This document shows, piece after piece, positions 9,405-17,508 of a DNA stretch of 64,000 nucleotides. Within the stretch, counting starts at the first letter, position 1; every line of letters begins with the position of its first letter. The translations under genes were made by a program, and so were the position numbers. This DNA comes from Bacteroidales bacterium (GTDB lineage: Bacteria > Bacteroidota > Bacteroidia > Bacteroidales > UBA932), in assembly GCA_017626555.1 (NCBI GenBank), contig JAGAIM010000003.1:124001-188000 (forward strand), in the 5' to 3' direction. The notes under the pieces were generated by a model. The model was not told the DNA's origin. It searched no databases and saw only the letters and a program-made list of their open reading frames with translations.

Positions 9405-10238
9405 ATGGAAGTTAGAGCGAAGAAGGCCCTTGGCCAGCACTTTTTGACAGATCTGTCCATCGCACAGAGGATTGCGGAAGCACTCATAGTACCTTGTCCG
9501 GGCATCGACGCCGTCAACGATGCAGAGAATCCGATGCCGGCACTCGAAGTCGGTCCGGGAATGGGTGTACTGACCCAATATGTGCTCCAGAGACCGGAAG
9601 TGGATCTGCGTATGGTAGAAATTGATACTGAATCAGTTGACTACCTTCTTGTGCATTTCCCTCAGGTAAACGGCAAACTCATTGAGGCTGACTTCCTGAA
9701 ACTCAGACTGGAGACTTTTTTCCCTGGAAAATTCTGCGTAATAGGCAATTTCCCGTACAACATATCGTCTCAGATCTTCTTCAAGATCCTGGACTACAAG
9801 GAAAGTGTGCCTCAGGTGGTGTGTATGATCCAGAAAGAGGTGGCAGAACGTATTGCCGAGAAGCCTGGCACAAAGACATACGGCATCCTTTCGGTGCTCC
9901 TTCAGGCCTGGTATGACATCGAATATCTGTTCACAGTAGGAGAAGGAGCATTCAATCCTCCTCCAAAGGTAAAATCGGCGGTCATCAGACTCGTCCGCAA
10001 CCAGCGCACCTCTCTCGGCTGCGACGAGGCTCTCTTCAAGACTGTAGTCAAGACAGGTTTCAACCAGCGCCGCAAGACCCTGCGCAACTCCCTCAAGCCG
10101 CTTATCCGCGCCAAGGCGGACAGATGCGGATGGTCAGAAGAACAACTTGCAGAGTTCGTGGCCGATCCTGTATTCGAACTCCGTCCGGAACGTCTCAGTG
10201 TAGAGGATTTCATCTCTCTGACCCTGAAACTGGCATAG
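9405..10238 (+). CDS. rsmA: 16S rRNA (adenine 1518/1519-N6) dimethyltransferase
   Basis: 277 residues, normal KsgA length. It dimethylates two adjacent adenines in helix 45 of 16S rRNA during small-subunit maturation, using SAM. Motifs: [11 protein letters not shown] at the N-terminus, SAM-binding [11 protein letters not shown] (about 46-56), and catalytic [15 protein letters not shown] matching the NLPYN motif. The C-terminal helical domain includes [14 protein letters not shown]. The segment after the first helix ([15 protein letters not shown]) is slightly longer than usual. The next gene starts 20 bp downstream. Confidence 0.96.
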   Translation: MEVRAKKALGQHFLTDLSIAQRIAEALIVPCPGIDAVNDAENPMPALEVGPGMGVLTQYVLQRPEVDLRMVEIDTESVDYLLVHFPQVNGKLIEADFLKLRLETFFPGKFCVIGNFPYNISSQIFFKILDYKESVPQVVCMIQKEVAERIAEKPGTKTYGILSVLLQAWYDIEYLFTVGEGAFNPPPKVKSAVIRLVRNQRTSLGCDEALFKTVVKTGFNQRRKTLRNSLKPLIRAKADRCGWSEEQLAEFVADPVFELRPERLSVEDFISLTLKLA

Positions 10239-10258
10239 AAAATGCTTTTTTCCGAAGT

Positions 10259-10762
10259 ATGAAAAAGATTTTGATGATTATGGCAGTGCTGATGATGCTC
10301 TGCCCGGATATATATGCCTCAGCGAAGAAGGCTGAAGAAAGTCCTGCAGTACAGGTGCTTACCTCCAACAAGAATGCTAGAAAACTGGAAGGGGGAATGT
10401 TGAAATTGGCAAGACCGGCCCTCAAGAAGACTCCGATGGCTGTCGTTATGGATGATATCGATATGATGGTGATGTATTCCATCAGCCAGAAAGCCGACGA
10501 AGAAGAGAAGCAGTTTGCTCAACAGGCTATAAACGTGTTGGAAAAATACAACAAAGTCAGTGAAATCGATGATCCGGACTACCGGATGTCCATCTACATA
10601 GACAACCCGGTCGGCGAAAACTTCTCAGAAATAATATTATACATCAGCAGACCGGATGCCTCGATAATGGTGTTTGTAGGAAACTTCACCATCGGATCGT
10701 TGAAAAAGGTCGGTGAAATCTCAGACCAGAGAAGGATGGAGAGAAGACAGGCTAAACGTTGA
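10259..10762 (+). CDS. DUF4252-like secreted protein
   Basis: 167 residues from ATG 10259 (MKKILMIMAVLMMLCPDIYA); a longer reading frame overlaps rsmA and is not credible because the signal peptide begins here. The pattern after the signal sequence (acidic linker, then MSIYIDNPVGENFSEIILYI and SIMVFVGNFTIGSLKKVGE) resembles DUF4252, a Bacteroidota family often encoded near ECF sigma factors. Function unknown. Its 3' end overlaps the convergent gene at 10752 by 11 bp, and the sigma cluster lies on the other strand. Confidence 0.65.
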   Translation: MKKILMIMAVLMMLCPDIYASAKKAEESPAVQVLTSNKNARKLEGGMLKLARPALKKTPMAVVMDDIDMMVMYSISQKADEEEKQFAQQAINVLEKYNKVSEIDDPDYRMSIYIDNPVGENFSEIILYISRPDASIMVFVGNFTIGSLKKVGEISDQRRMERRQAKR

Positions 10763-11168
10763 AAAGCCCGGTACGGGACAACGAAAAAGCCAATATCCCA
10801 AGGCTGAGTACACCCAGAAACATATATCTCCAGGTGATTACGAACTGAATCACCGGCGATGAATAAGGCATCTGAGGATTCACGAGAAAATAAAGGGCAG
10901 CAAACATAATTATCGAGAGTGCTGCATTCAGAAGCAGAGCCATCAAAGCCTGACGGCGGCAACGTTTCCTCAGCATCTCACGGATAAGGCTCAATATGCG
11001 CATATTCTCCTGTATCCTTTCCTCATCAGTCCCTCTGAGTGAGGCCGGAACAGGCAGAAGGTCGATCTGACGCACCAGATCCGCAATGAACGCATCATCC
11101 TCCGGCACCTGTATCTTATTGTCCTGCAAGAACTTCCTTATATCTTTATCGGTTTTCATATCTTCCAT
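10752..11168 (-). CDS. small membrane protein of the ECF sigma cluster (DUF5056-like)
   Basis: 138 residues. The N-terminal 65 residues are soluble and charged (DKDIRKFLQDNKIQVPEDDAF). Two hydrophobic helices follow (about 72-92 and 110-130). Position directly after the sigma gene (52 bp) and this soluble-then-membrane layout suggest an anti-sigma or sigma-associated membrane factor. I see no ZAS zinc motif. The DUF5056 assignment is from memory of similar loci and is uncertain. Confidence 0.55.
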   Translation of the reverse strand: MEDMKTDKDIRKFLQDNKIQVPEDDAFIADLVRQIDLLPVPASLRGTDEERIQENMRILSLIREMLRKRCRRQALMALLLNAALSIIMFAALYFLVNPQMPYSSPVIQFVITWRYMFLGVLSLGILAFSLSRTGLFNV

Positions 11169-11220
11169 TTAATAACTGATTTTTGTCATTTCGTGCGAAA
11201 CGGAGTGCAGTCGGAAATCC

Positions 11221-11739
11221 CTATCCCAACCCCTCCAGAAATTGCCTCAGATGCACTCGCGCCCGTGACAGATGCGACCTCACCGTCCCCGAAGGCATCC
11301 CGGTTATCACCTCTATCTCCTTGACGGACTTATCCTCCATATAGAAAAGCAGCACCACCGCCTGTTCCTGTCTTGAAAGACTCCCGATAGCCAGATACAA
11401 CTGCTGCTGTTCATACTTAGTGTCTGCTGAATGACTCTCATCTTCAACATCGGCAACCTCTTTCCGTACATTCCAATCCGAATCATTCACTGAAATCCAG
11501 TCATCCTTCCCTCCGGCCTTCTTCAAGTGGTCATACCAGCAGTTGTAAGCGATCCGGAACAGCCAGGTCGAGAAACGGGAACGACCCTGGAAGCGTTCAA
11601 AAGAGAGATAAGCCTTCAGCAAGGCCTCCTGTGCTATATCATCCGCAAGAAACCCATCGCCTGCACACAGACCGCGCAGGAACCTCCTCAAAGACTCCTG
11701 CTCGGCTGCTATCAACTCTATGAACTGCTCCTTATTCAT
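11221..11739 (-). CDS. RNA polymerase ECF sigma-70 factor
   Basis: 172 residues. Region 2 (DDIAQEALLKAYLSFERFQG, then FSTWLFRIAYNCWYDHLKK) and region 4 (LSRQEQAVVLLFYMEDKSVK and the PSGTVRSHLSRARVHLRQFL helix-turn-helix) are both clear. It directs RNA polymerase to a small regulon, probably envelope-related. It sits second in a minus-strand set: membrane DUF6249-like gene, sigma, membrane protein. Spacings are 44 and 52 bp, so co-transcription is likely. Confidence 0.92.
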   Translation of the reverse strand: MNKEQFIELIAAEQESLRRFLRGLCAGDGFLADDIAQEALLKAYLSFERFQGRSRFSTWLFRIAYNCWYDHLKKAGGKDDWISVNDSDWNVRKEVADVEDESHSADTKYEQQQLYLAIGSLSRQEQAVVLLFYMEDKSVKEIEVITGMPSGTVRSHLSRARVHLRQFLEGLG

Positions 11740-11783
11740 CTACTAAACCAACTATTTCAGATACTAAGCACTTCTAGTCGTAG

Positions 11784-12221
11784 CTATTTCTGAAGCTTTT
11801 TCTCCTCCGCCTCGATCTCCGGTGCCAGATATTTCCTGCCGACAAAAAATGCCAATATATACGCTGCTCCGACTGCAATCAGTACACCACCTATGATATA
11901 CAGCATCTCAATTCCGGCAACTCCTTCAAAGGCATCCAGTTGAGTACAGATCAGCACAGCCAATCCGATTATGGCACATATTACCCCAGTCGTAAGCTTC
12001 CTGACCAGCTTCATCTTAGTGTTACGGCCACCCTCCGTCTCACTTACCAGAAGCGCAGGATCTATATCCACACCATTCTCGATGGCCTTCACCAGTACCG
12101 CCATCTTCTGCTCATTCTTCTTGAGCCTTGCACGGGTCACCAGCCATACGACCATCACAGGAAGCACTACCACCACAAAGATAGGAAGAAGAGTTTCAAA
12201 CAATTCAACAACTCCATTCAT
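11784..12221 (-). CDS. DUF6249-like membrane protein
   Basis: 145 residues from ATG 12221 (MNGVVELFETLLPIFVVVVL); an upstream ATG at 12251 adds ten unremarkable residues. One N-terminal membrane helix is followed by a conserved-looking soluble stretch (EQKMAVLVKAIENGVDIDPALL), then two more helices. This layout fits DUF6249, which accompanies ECF sigma genes in Bacteroidota. Likely role: membrane component of the sigma signalling unit (inference from position). Confidence 0.6.
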   Translation of the reverse strand: MNGVVELFETLLPIFVVVVLPVMVVWLVTRARLKKNEQKMAVLVKAIENGVDIDPALLVSETEGGRNTKMKLVRKLTTGVICAIIGLAVLICTQLDAFEGVAGIEMLYIIGGVLIAVGAAYILAFFVGRKYLAPEIEAEEKKLQK

Positions 12222-12350
12222 AATACCGATTATTTTAAATTTGACATTCATTCCGCTCCGCCCGACGACATTTCCCGGACGGTTTCAGATATTAGACTGC
12301 ATAATGCCGAAAAATGTTGCAACCATTTACCTGACTTGGCGACAAAAGCA

Positions 12351-12358
12351 CAAAAATA
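12351..12358 (-). promoter_or_regulatory. possible -7 element of the ECF sigma operon
   Basis: The minus strand reads TATTTTTG, matching TAnnTTTG, about 130 bp upstream of the first cluster gene. No clear -33 partner is visible. The remaining intergenic sequence up to 12436 shows no gene. Confidence 0.3.
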
Positions 12359-12436
12359 GTCGTTTTTGTTCTTGGATAACTGTTTTTGAGTGGCACAAAC
12401 ACTAGACAAGGCGTATTTTGAACCGAGTAACAGTAT

Positions 12437-13294
12437 CTAAATCAGCATCGACGGTGATAGTCCCATTTTTGAAAAGGCGAATAACTTCTTGCCGAGATCC
12501 TTCAGGGAGGCACCTATATGATAGACATCATCATCCACTATCAGAAAGCGGTCGTGGATATTTGGCATCTGAACGATATTGATCGGTGGATACTGGCTAT
12601 TGTGTTTCTGAATATCCAACTGCAATTGCCTGGACAGATGACCGGTACGGATCTCTGCCTTTACAGCAGCAGCCCGCTTTGAAAGAGTCACCAGAACGGA
12701 TTCATCTATATAATTATCAATCAGGACAATCCGCTTCCTGGCAGATTTAATCAACTCAGCCACAAACACATACGCATCAAATATCTGTCCATCATAGAAG
12801 ATTCCCTCAACAGGAGGAAGCGATGTCCGGACGAAGAAATCGATCTGCTTCTGATGTTCATCAAGGCGATGTTCGTGCTCAATAAACTTCAAATTTACCC
12901 TATTCTCTAAAATGGAAAGTCGATTGCTTGTAAGATTCCCACTTAAGAGATATTTTTTAAGTATAAGATTTGCCCATCTGCGAAATTGGACTCCACGAGA
13001 AGACTTAACGCGATATCCTATTGATAACACCATATCAAGATTATAGTGTTCTACATAATAAGTTTTGCCATCTGTTGCAGTTGTCGCAAAATTTGCGACA
13101 ACTGGCATTTCTTCCAACTCTTCATTTAACGCATTCTTTATATGTTTGCCTATTGTCTTTACATCTCTGCCAAACAACTCTGCCAATTGATGACGGTTCA
13201 GCCACACAGTCTCTCCTTCAACCCTCACCTCCAGCCTCGTGATTTCATCCGGCTGATACACTACAATCTCACCGGTCATATTATTTTCTTCCAT
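12437..13294 (-). CDS. RhuM-like protein with C-terminal PLD-like domain, intact copy
   Basis: 285 residues from ATG 13294 (MEENNMTGEIVVYQ); 13300 is an alternative. Residues about 8-115 resemble the RhuM family (VWLNRHQLAELFGRDVKTIG, HYNLDMVLSIGYRVKSSRGV, FRRWANLILKKYL), found in pathogenicity islands and phage-like regions. Residues about 150-285 form a second domain ending in HDRFLIVDDDVYHIGASLKD. This fits a phospholipase-D-like HxKx4D...GS motif with the Lys replaced by Arg. A single such motif would need dimerisation to make an active site. Between the domains, DEHQKQIDFFVR suggests a helix. Function unknown; DNA binding or nucleic-acid cleavage is an inference. It is followed by a broken paralogue in tandem (13325-14182). 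Confidence 0.75.
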   Translation of the reverse strand: MEENNMTGEIVVYQPDEITRLEVRVEGETVWLNRHQLAELFGRDVKTIGKHIKNALNEELEEMPVVANFATTATDGKTYYVEHYNLDMVLSIGYRVKSSRGVQFRRWANLILKKYLLSGNLTSNRLSILENRVNLKFIEHEHRLDEHQKQIDFFVRTSLPPVEGIFYDGQIFDAYVFVAELIKSARKRIVLIDNYIDESVLVTLSKRAAAVKAEIRTGHLSRQLQLDIQKHNSQYPPINIVQMPNIHDRFLIVDDDVYHIGASLKDLGKKLFAFSKMGLSPSMLI

Positions 13295-13324
13295 AATCAT
13301 TTGATTGTATTTCGATATTTCCTT

Positions 13325-14182
13325 TCAGAGTAACAGCATAGACGGTGATAACCCCAGTTTGGAAAAAGCGAAGAGTTTTTTGCCGAGATCCTTCAGGGAG
13401 GCACCGATGTGATAGACATCATCATCCACAATCAGGAAGCGGTCGTGGATATTTGGCGTCTGGATGATTTCGACCGAAGGATACTGACTGTTGTGTTTCT
13501 GAACATCCAACTGCATTTGCCTGGACAGATGGCCGGTACGGATCTCTGCCTTTACAGCAGCAGCCCGCTTTGAAAGAATCACCAGAACGGATTCATCTAT
13601 ATAATTATCAATCAGGACAATCCGCTTCCTGGCAGATTTAATCAACTCAGCCACAAACACATAAGCATCAAAGATCTGCCCGTCATAGAAGATTCCCTCA
13701 ACAGGAGGAAGCGATGTCCGGACGAAGAAATCGATCTGCTTCTGATGTTCATCAAGGCGGTGACTATGATCAAGTAGTATGTTTTCTATCACTTCAATTC
13801 TCTTATTCGCCACATATCTCCGAAGCATATATTCCTTTAATACAGAATTAGCCTATTGCCGGAACAATACGCCTCGTTCAGACTTTACTCTATAACCAAC
13901 AGAGATTATCATATCCAGATTGTAATATTCTACCTTTCGCTCAACAAGCCTGCTACCTTCTTTTTGAACTATCGCAAAATTTGCGACAGTTGGAATATGC
14001 CTTAACTCTTCACGCAAAGCATTATGTATATGTTTGCCTATTGTCTTTACATCTCTGCCAAACAACTCTGCCAATTGATGACGGTTCAGCCACACTGTCT
14101 CACCCTCGACACGCACTTCAAGCCTCGTGATTTCATCCGGCTGATACACCACTATCTCACCAGTCAGATCTTTATCTTTCAT
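13325..14182 (-). pseudogene. RhuM/PLD-like paralogue interrupted by one in-frame TAG
   Basis: Reading from ATG 14182 gives 109 codons up to a TAG at 13853-13855, then continues in the same frame to the stop at 13325. The TAG sits where the intact copy has Trp (FRRWANLILKKY against FRQ*ANSVLKEY), so a single TGG-to-TAG change explains it. An internal ATG at 13828 could restart a 167-residue product holding the PLD-like domain. Residues 7-52 and the last 150 are nearly identical to the intact copy, while the middle differs. It could be a dead duplicate, a split gene giving two proteins, or an amber readthrough case. Confidence 0.8.
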
Positions 14183-14186
14183 AAAA

Positions 14187-14224
14187 AAATGATGACTATC
14201 CTTCTCAAAGGTCAGTCATCATTT
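14187..14224. repeat. hairpin in the leader of the broken RhuM-like gene
   Basis: An 11-bp perfect stem (14187-14197 with 14214-14224) with extra pairing inside (CCTT/AAGG). It begins 5 bp upstream of ATG 14182, so it would sit in the 5' leader on the minus strand. It could be a terminator from upstream or a structure hiding the start codon. Confidence 0.6.
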
Positions 14225-14336
14225 TATACTAATCAAGATGCGAAAAGAGATTTTTCTGTTTTTTAAGAAACTTTTTCTCTTTTTTAGGTGTTTTCAACTT
14301 TTCTTATGTGCATCACGCCGCTGACGCAAGGACTTG

Positions 14337-16193
14337 TTATTCTTGGACGCAACGGACAGAGGACCCGTATGCACGGTTGTGGTCGTACATACCGGTGTAG
14401 TCGCCACCGAAGTATAGGTAGTTGGCGTAACTGAAGTTCGGCCTGGACGACCAATAGTAGCCTCGGGCTAACGAAACAACGGCGGCGTCGCCTATGCGGC
14501 GATAGCCGGCAGCATAGAAAAACACCTTGGCATCTTCATCAACTGGAACATCATATTTTATATCTGACGCTCCGCTAAACCAGTAACCTTCCTGACCGTC
14601 ATTCGTAGTCCACGACGACTTTATATTTCTAAGAATGTCCAATTCCGTGTATGTCGGAACACGCCAACCGTCAGGACAAGGATCATACTCTGTCTTGATA
14701 GGAGTAGATTCTGTCCCGCTGTTCCATAACTTGTCATCCTGTATTGACAACCAGTCATATCGGAAATCCGAAGTACTAGTAAAGAATACATTTGAATTAT
14801 CTTCAGACTGACCATACTTGAGGGAGACAGGCCCTTCCTCTATTGCCGGCTCGTCCGCATCGTATGAAGTATCATATCCCTGACCGTATTTCCTGCCCCA
14901 CTGATATAACTTACCATACGGATAACCCTCGTCATCAGATGTTGATTCTTTGTAACCGCAATTCACAGGAGCCCAGACAGTAGCACCTATGGCAATACCT
15001 TTACCACGGTTCACACCATACTCATCAACATAATCAACTGTGGCCTGAGAAGTCGGAGGGGTGATAACAGTAACGGTACAGGATTCCGACACGCCTCCAA
15101 GTGCAACTGCTGTGATTACTGCTGAACCATCACTGACAGCGGTAACTACTCCATTCTGATCTACGCTGGCAACAGCAGCACCATCCGAGGACCAGGCAAG
15201 GGTCTTGTCCGTCGCATCTGTAGGAACCACCTTTGCTTTCAATGTATATAATGTTCCTGGAGCTAGAGTCAGGGATGTTTTATTCAGACTGATTGCCTCG
15301 ACCAGAGTTCCATCAGTGTCCGGATTCTCTTCTTCCTCTACAATTTCCTCTTTAAGCACCACGGCCGGCATTGTGAGAAGGGATGAGCGAAGCACCGTAT
15401 TGGCCTTATCTGTCTCGACAGTGTAGGTCTTGCTGTCGGAGTCTGTGACTGTGACAGTAAATCCTTTACTGAAAAGCACCGGTGGGAGGGCGATGATGAA
15501 CTCGGTGGCTGTGCTTTCGCTGAGCAGGACACCGGAGCCGCAGTTGAGAGTTACAGAAGTTGAAGCACCGTCAGACATTGTAATGGCCGGTTTGGTCTCG
15601 TCTGTGTAGGCTGTGACTGTGGCAGCACCGGAGAGTTTTTCGGAGTTATTACCCTGGAGGGTGATGGCTGTAACGGTCTGAGTACCTTTGAGTTGGAGTT
15701 TCATTCCTCCGAGGACATTGCGGAAGGTGATGTTGTTGTCTTCGCTGACGGCTACCATTGCCATAGAACCCTCACCGAAACTTTCAGGAGCATAGGTCTG
15801 CTCTGCCGGAAGGACGACATCAAGGATGTAGTTGTCGCCGGACTTTTCGGCCTCGACTGCATCTGAATATGGATAATATACTACGTTATGATCCCATTCG
15901 GTGCCGGCAGATAAGTTTCCGCTACCAGATGACACAATGCTGAAATCGGCATAGGTCTTACCTGCAAAAGAACTGATAAGTTGGTATTTATGTCCGTATG
16001 ACGATTTCATAAATGCCACTACCTGATCTCCTTCGGACCAGCGGATGTTGTTGCTGGCATCCATATATGTCTTGGTGGCTACCTCCTGCTCGATCCGGGC
16101 AATGATAGTGTCCGCTTCAGGGGCTGGCGTTTCGGTCTTATTGCAAGCCATAAGGATAGTGATGGCCGCGAGAAGTATGGTTGTTTTCTTCAT
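14337..16193 (-). CDS. surface lipoprotein: fimbrillin-like, Big2 and FISUMP-like domains
   Basis: 618 residues with lipoprotein signal (ILLAAITILMACNK). Residues about 25-285 look like a fimbrillin-family beta-sandwich (TKTYMDASNNIRWSEGDQVV near the start). Residues about 303-380 form a bacterial Ig-like group 2 domain (ISLNKTSLTLAPGTLYTLKA, AWSSDGAAVASVDQNGVVTA). Residues about 395-618 resemble the FISUMP domain (TVWAPVNCGY, CPDGWRVPTYTELDIL, ending SSVRCVQE). This is a modular surface protein, perhaps adhesive. A 36-residue peptide gene lies 73 bp upstream in the same direction. A degraded paralogue of its N-terminus is at 32034-32193. Confidence 0.8.
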   Translation of the reverse strand: MKKTTILLAAITILMACNKTETPAPEADTIIARIEQEVATKTYMDASNNIRWSEGDQVVAFMKSSYGHKYQLISSFAGKTYADFSIVSSGSGNLSAGTEWDHNVVYYPYSDAVEAEKSGDNYILDVVLPAEQTYAPESFGEGSMAMVAVSEDNNITFRNVLGGMKLQLKGTQTVTAITLQGNNSEKLSGAATVTAYTDETKPAITMSDGASTSVTLNCGSGVLLSESTATEFIIALPPVLFSKGFTVTVTDSDSKTYTVETDKANTVLRSSLLTMPAVVLKEEIVEEEENPDTDGTLVEAISLNKTSLTLAPGTLYTLKAKVVPTDATDKTLAWSSDGAAVASVDQNGVVTAVSDGSAVITAVALGGVSESCTVTVITPPTSQATVDYVDEYGVNRGKGIAIGATVWAPVNCGYKESTSDDEGYPYGKLYQWGRKYGQGYDTSYDADEPAIEEGPVSLKYGQSEDNSNVFFTSTSDFRYDWLSIQDDKLWNSGTESTPIKTEYDPCPDGWRVPTYTELDILRNIKSSWTTNDGQEGYWFSGASDIKYDVPVDEDAKVFFYAAGYRRIGDAAVVSLARGYYWSSRPNFSYANYLYFGGDYTGMYDHNRAYGSSVRCVQE

Positions 16194-16221
16194 AATACGT
16201 ATTGGTTTGAGGGTGAATGAG

Positions 16222-16242
16222 ATTCCCGATCAAGTCGGGAAT
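16222..16242. repeat. short palindrome (ATTCCCGA/TCGGGAAT) between peptide gene and lipoprotein
   Basis: Perfect 8-bp stem with 5-base loop, followed by GACGG. A related TCGGGAATGACGG string occurs inside folA at about 29765-29777, which suggests a dispersed REP-like family. Here it lies in the 73-bp gap between two same-strand genes. Confidence 0.6.
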
Positions 16243-16266
16243 GACGGGAAGAACCGGAAATGACGA

Positions 16267-16377
16267 CTACCAGATACCCTCGTTTTCTTCAAGTAATTCA
16301 TTGCTGGAGCACAGGACTCCTTCGAGATAAAGTTCCAGCGATTCAATGGCTGGAGATAAATATTCTTTCTTTTCCAT
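16267..16377 (-). CDS. 36-residue peptide upstream of the lipoprotein
   Basis: ATG 16377 to TAG 16267 gives MEKKEYLSPAIESLELYLEG followed by VLCSSNELLEENEGIW. A longer frame upstream to 16488 is AT-rich and not protein-like, so the start is set at the Lys-rich MEKKEYLSPAI. The peptide has a basic N-terminus, an amphipathic LELYLEG segment, one Cys and an acidic tail. It has no signal peptide. I recall short peptides of this general form (basic start, EGVLC, acidic end) beside surface-protein genes in Bacteroidales, but I cannot name a family. Same strand as the lipoprotein, 73 bp away. Function unknown. Confidence 0.55.
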   Translation of the reverse strand: MEKKEYLSPAIESLELYLEGVLCSSNELLEENEGIW

Positions 16378-16550
16378 ACAATTACGACCCATTTTAAAAA
16401 GATTAAGAATTTGATTTTCTGCAAAATTAGAAATTTTCTCCTGAACTCCACTTTTAATGAGAATTATCCTCACAAAGGCACGACACAAATGTGAGAGTAA
16501 TGTCGTTTGCGTCGCGGCCTGGTGGATAATCTGAAAATGTTGCAGAAATT

Positions 16551-16582
16551 TTCTGATTTCCTACATAAATCCACTATCTTTG
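16551..16582 (+). promoter_or_regulatory. promoter for the flavoprotein gene
   Basis: TATCTTTG at 16575-16582 is a perfect TAnnTTTG -7 element, with TCTG about 19 bp upstream as a weak -33. It overlaps the start of leader copy a. The second leader copy carries only a degenerate TAACGTTG at 16701-16708. Confidence 0.5.
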
Positions 16583-16770
16583 ACATATTATGAACGTCCT
16601 CGAAAAAAAAGAAATAAGTTAATAGATGTTCAATAAAGCAGACAATTCGAGCGAAGCGATGGCAAGTCCCCTCTCCGAGAGAGGGGATTTAGGGGTGAGG
16701 TAACGTTGACATATTTTCATATTATGCACGTCCTCGAAAAAAGAAATAAGTTAATAGATGTTCAATAAAG
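16580..16770 (+). repeat. duplicated leader (two copies) flanking a palindrome
   Basis: The segment 16580-16638 (TTGACATATT ... TTCAATAAAG) recurs at 16706-16770, differing mainly by a short TTCAT insertion, one base change and the length of an A-run. Between them (16639-16705) is a G+C-richer piece with a perfect 9-bp palindrome, TCCCCTCTC/GAGAGGGGA at 16667-16687. The layout resembles insertion of a palindromic element with duplication of a long target, or a tandem duplication later invaded. The 409-bp stretch 16378-16786 holds no gene beyond this. Confidence 0.8.
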
Positions 16771-16786
16771 TTATAAGGTAGAAAAT

Positions 16787-17431
16787 ATGAAAGTATTATT
16801 AGTAAACGGCAGTCCCCACAAGGAGGGATGCACATACACAGCACTCTCTGAAGTGGAAAAGGAACTCAATGCGGCTGGAGTGGAAACTGAAATGATCTGG
16901 CTGGGAGTAAAGCCTATATCCGGATGTCTTGGCTGCGGAGCCTGCTGCAGAAGAGGGCCGAACGGAGAGCCTGCATCATTGCGCTGTTTTATGAATGACC
17001 CTGTGAATGAGTTCCTCGACAAGGCTGAAAAGGCCGACGGATTCGTTTTCGGAAGTCCAGTTCATTATGCTGCTCTGTCCGGAGCGCTCACATCATTTAT
17101 GGATCGTGCATTCTACGGCAAGGGTAAGATTTTCCGCTACAAGCCCGCTGCCGGCATAGTAAGCGCACGTCGCGGAGGCACAACAGCAGCATTCGACCAG
17201 ATAAACAAATACTTCACCATATCCTCAATGCCTGTGGTATCTTCAAAATACTGGAATATGGTACACGGCAGCACACCTGACCAGGTGCGTCAGGATGAAG
17301 AAGGAATGCAGGTGATGCGCGAACTCGGCCGCAATATGGCCTGGCTCCTCAAATGTATAGAGGCAGGACGCGCCGCAGGTATCCCTGATCCTGTCAAGGA
17401 GAAGCCTATAATGACCAATTTCATCAGATAA
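16787..17431 (+). CDS. NADPH-dependent FMN reductase-type / iron-sulfur flavoprotein
   Basis: 214 residues with a flavodoxin-like fold: MKVLLVNGSPHKEGCTY is the FMN phosphate loop, and FGSPVHYAALSGALTSFMDR is the second flavin-contact segment. A compact cysteine cluster (CLGCGACC, residues about 46-53, with another Cys near 66) fits the iron-sulfur flavoprotein branch of the family. It is probably a cytoplasmic redox protein; its electron partners are not evident. It lies alone after the duplicated leader and converges with tnaA across a terminator. Confidence 0.85.
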   Translation: MKVLLVNGSPHKEGCTYTALSEVEKELNAAGVETEMIWLGVKPISGCLGCGACCRRGPNGEPASLRCFMNDPVNEFLDKAEKADGFVFGSPVHYAALSGALTSFMDRAFYGKGKIFRYKPAAGIVSARRGGTTAAFDQINKYFTISSMPVVSSKYWNMVHGSTPDQVRQDEEGMQVMRELGRNMAWLLKCIEAGRAAGIPDPVKEKPIMTNFIR

Positions 17432-17456
17432 ACCGTCTTCCAGGCGAGAAAACAAC

Positions 17457-17484
17457 AGAGGCTGACAAAAAATTGTCAGCCTCT
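17457..17484. terminator. bidirectional terminator between flavoprotein and tnaA
   Basis: Perfect 11-bp stem (17457-17467 with 17474-17484) between two convergent stop codons. Confidence 0.75.
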
Positions 17485-17508
17485 TGTAATATACTGATGG
17501 ACAGAGAA

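Noticed and set aside
13325-13828. An independent PLD-domain gene
   Set aside because: The frame continues through the TAG from the RhuM-like half and matches the paralogue across it, so it is better read as one interrupted gene.
16230-16451. 73-codon minus frame overlapping the short peptide gene
   Set aside because: Different frame, hydrophobic and Lys-rich from AT-rich DNA, no plausible start context.
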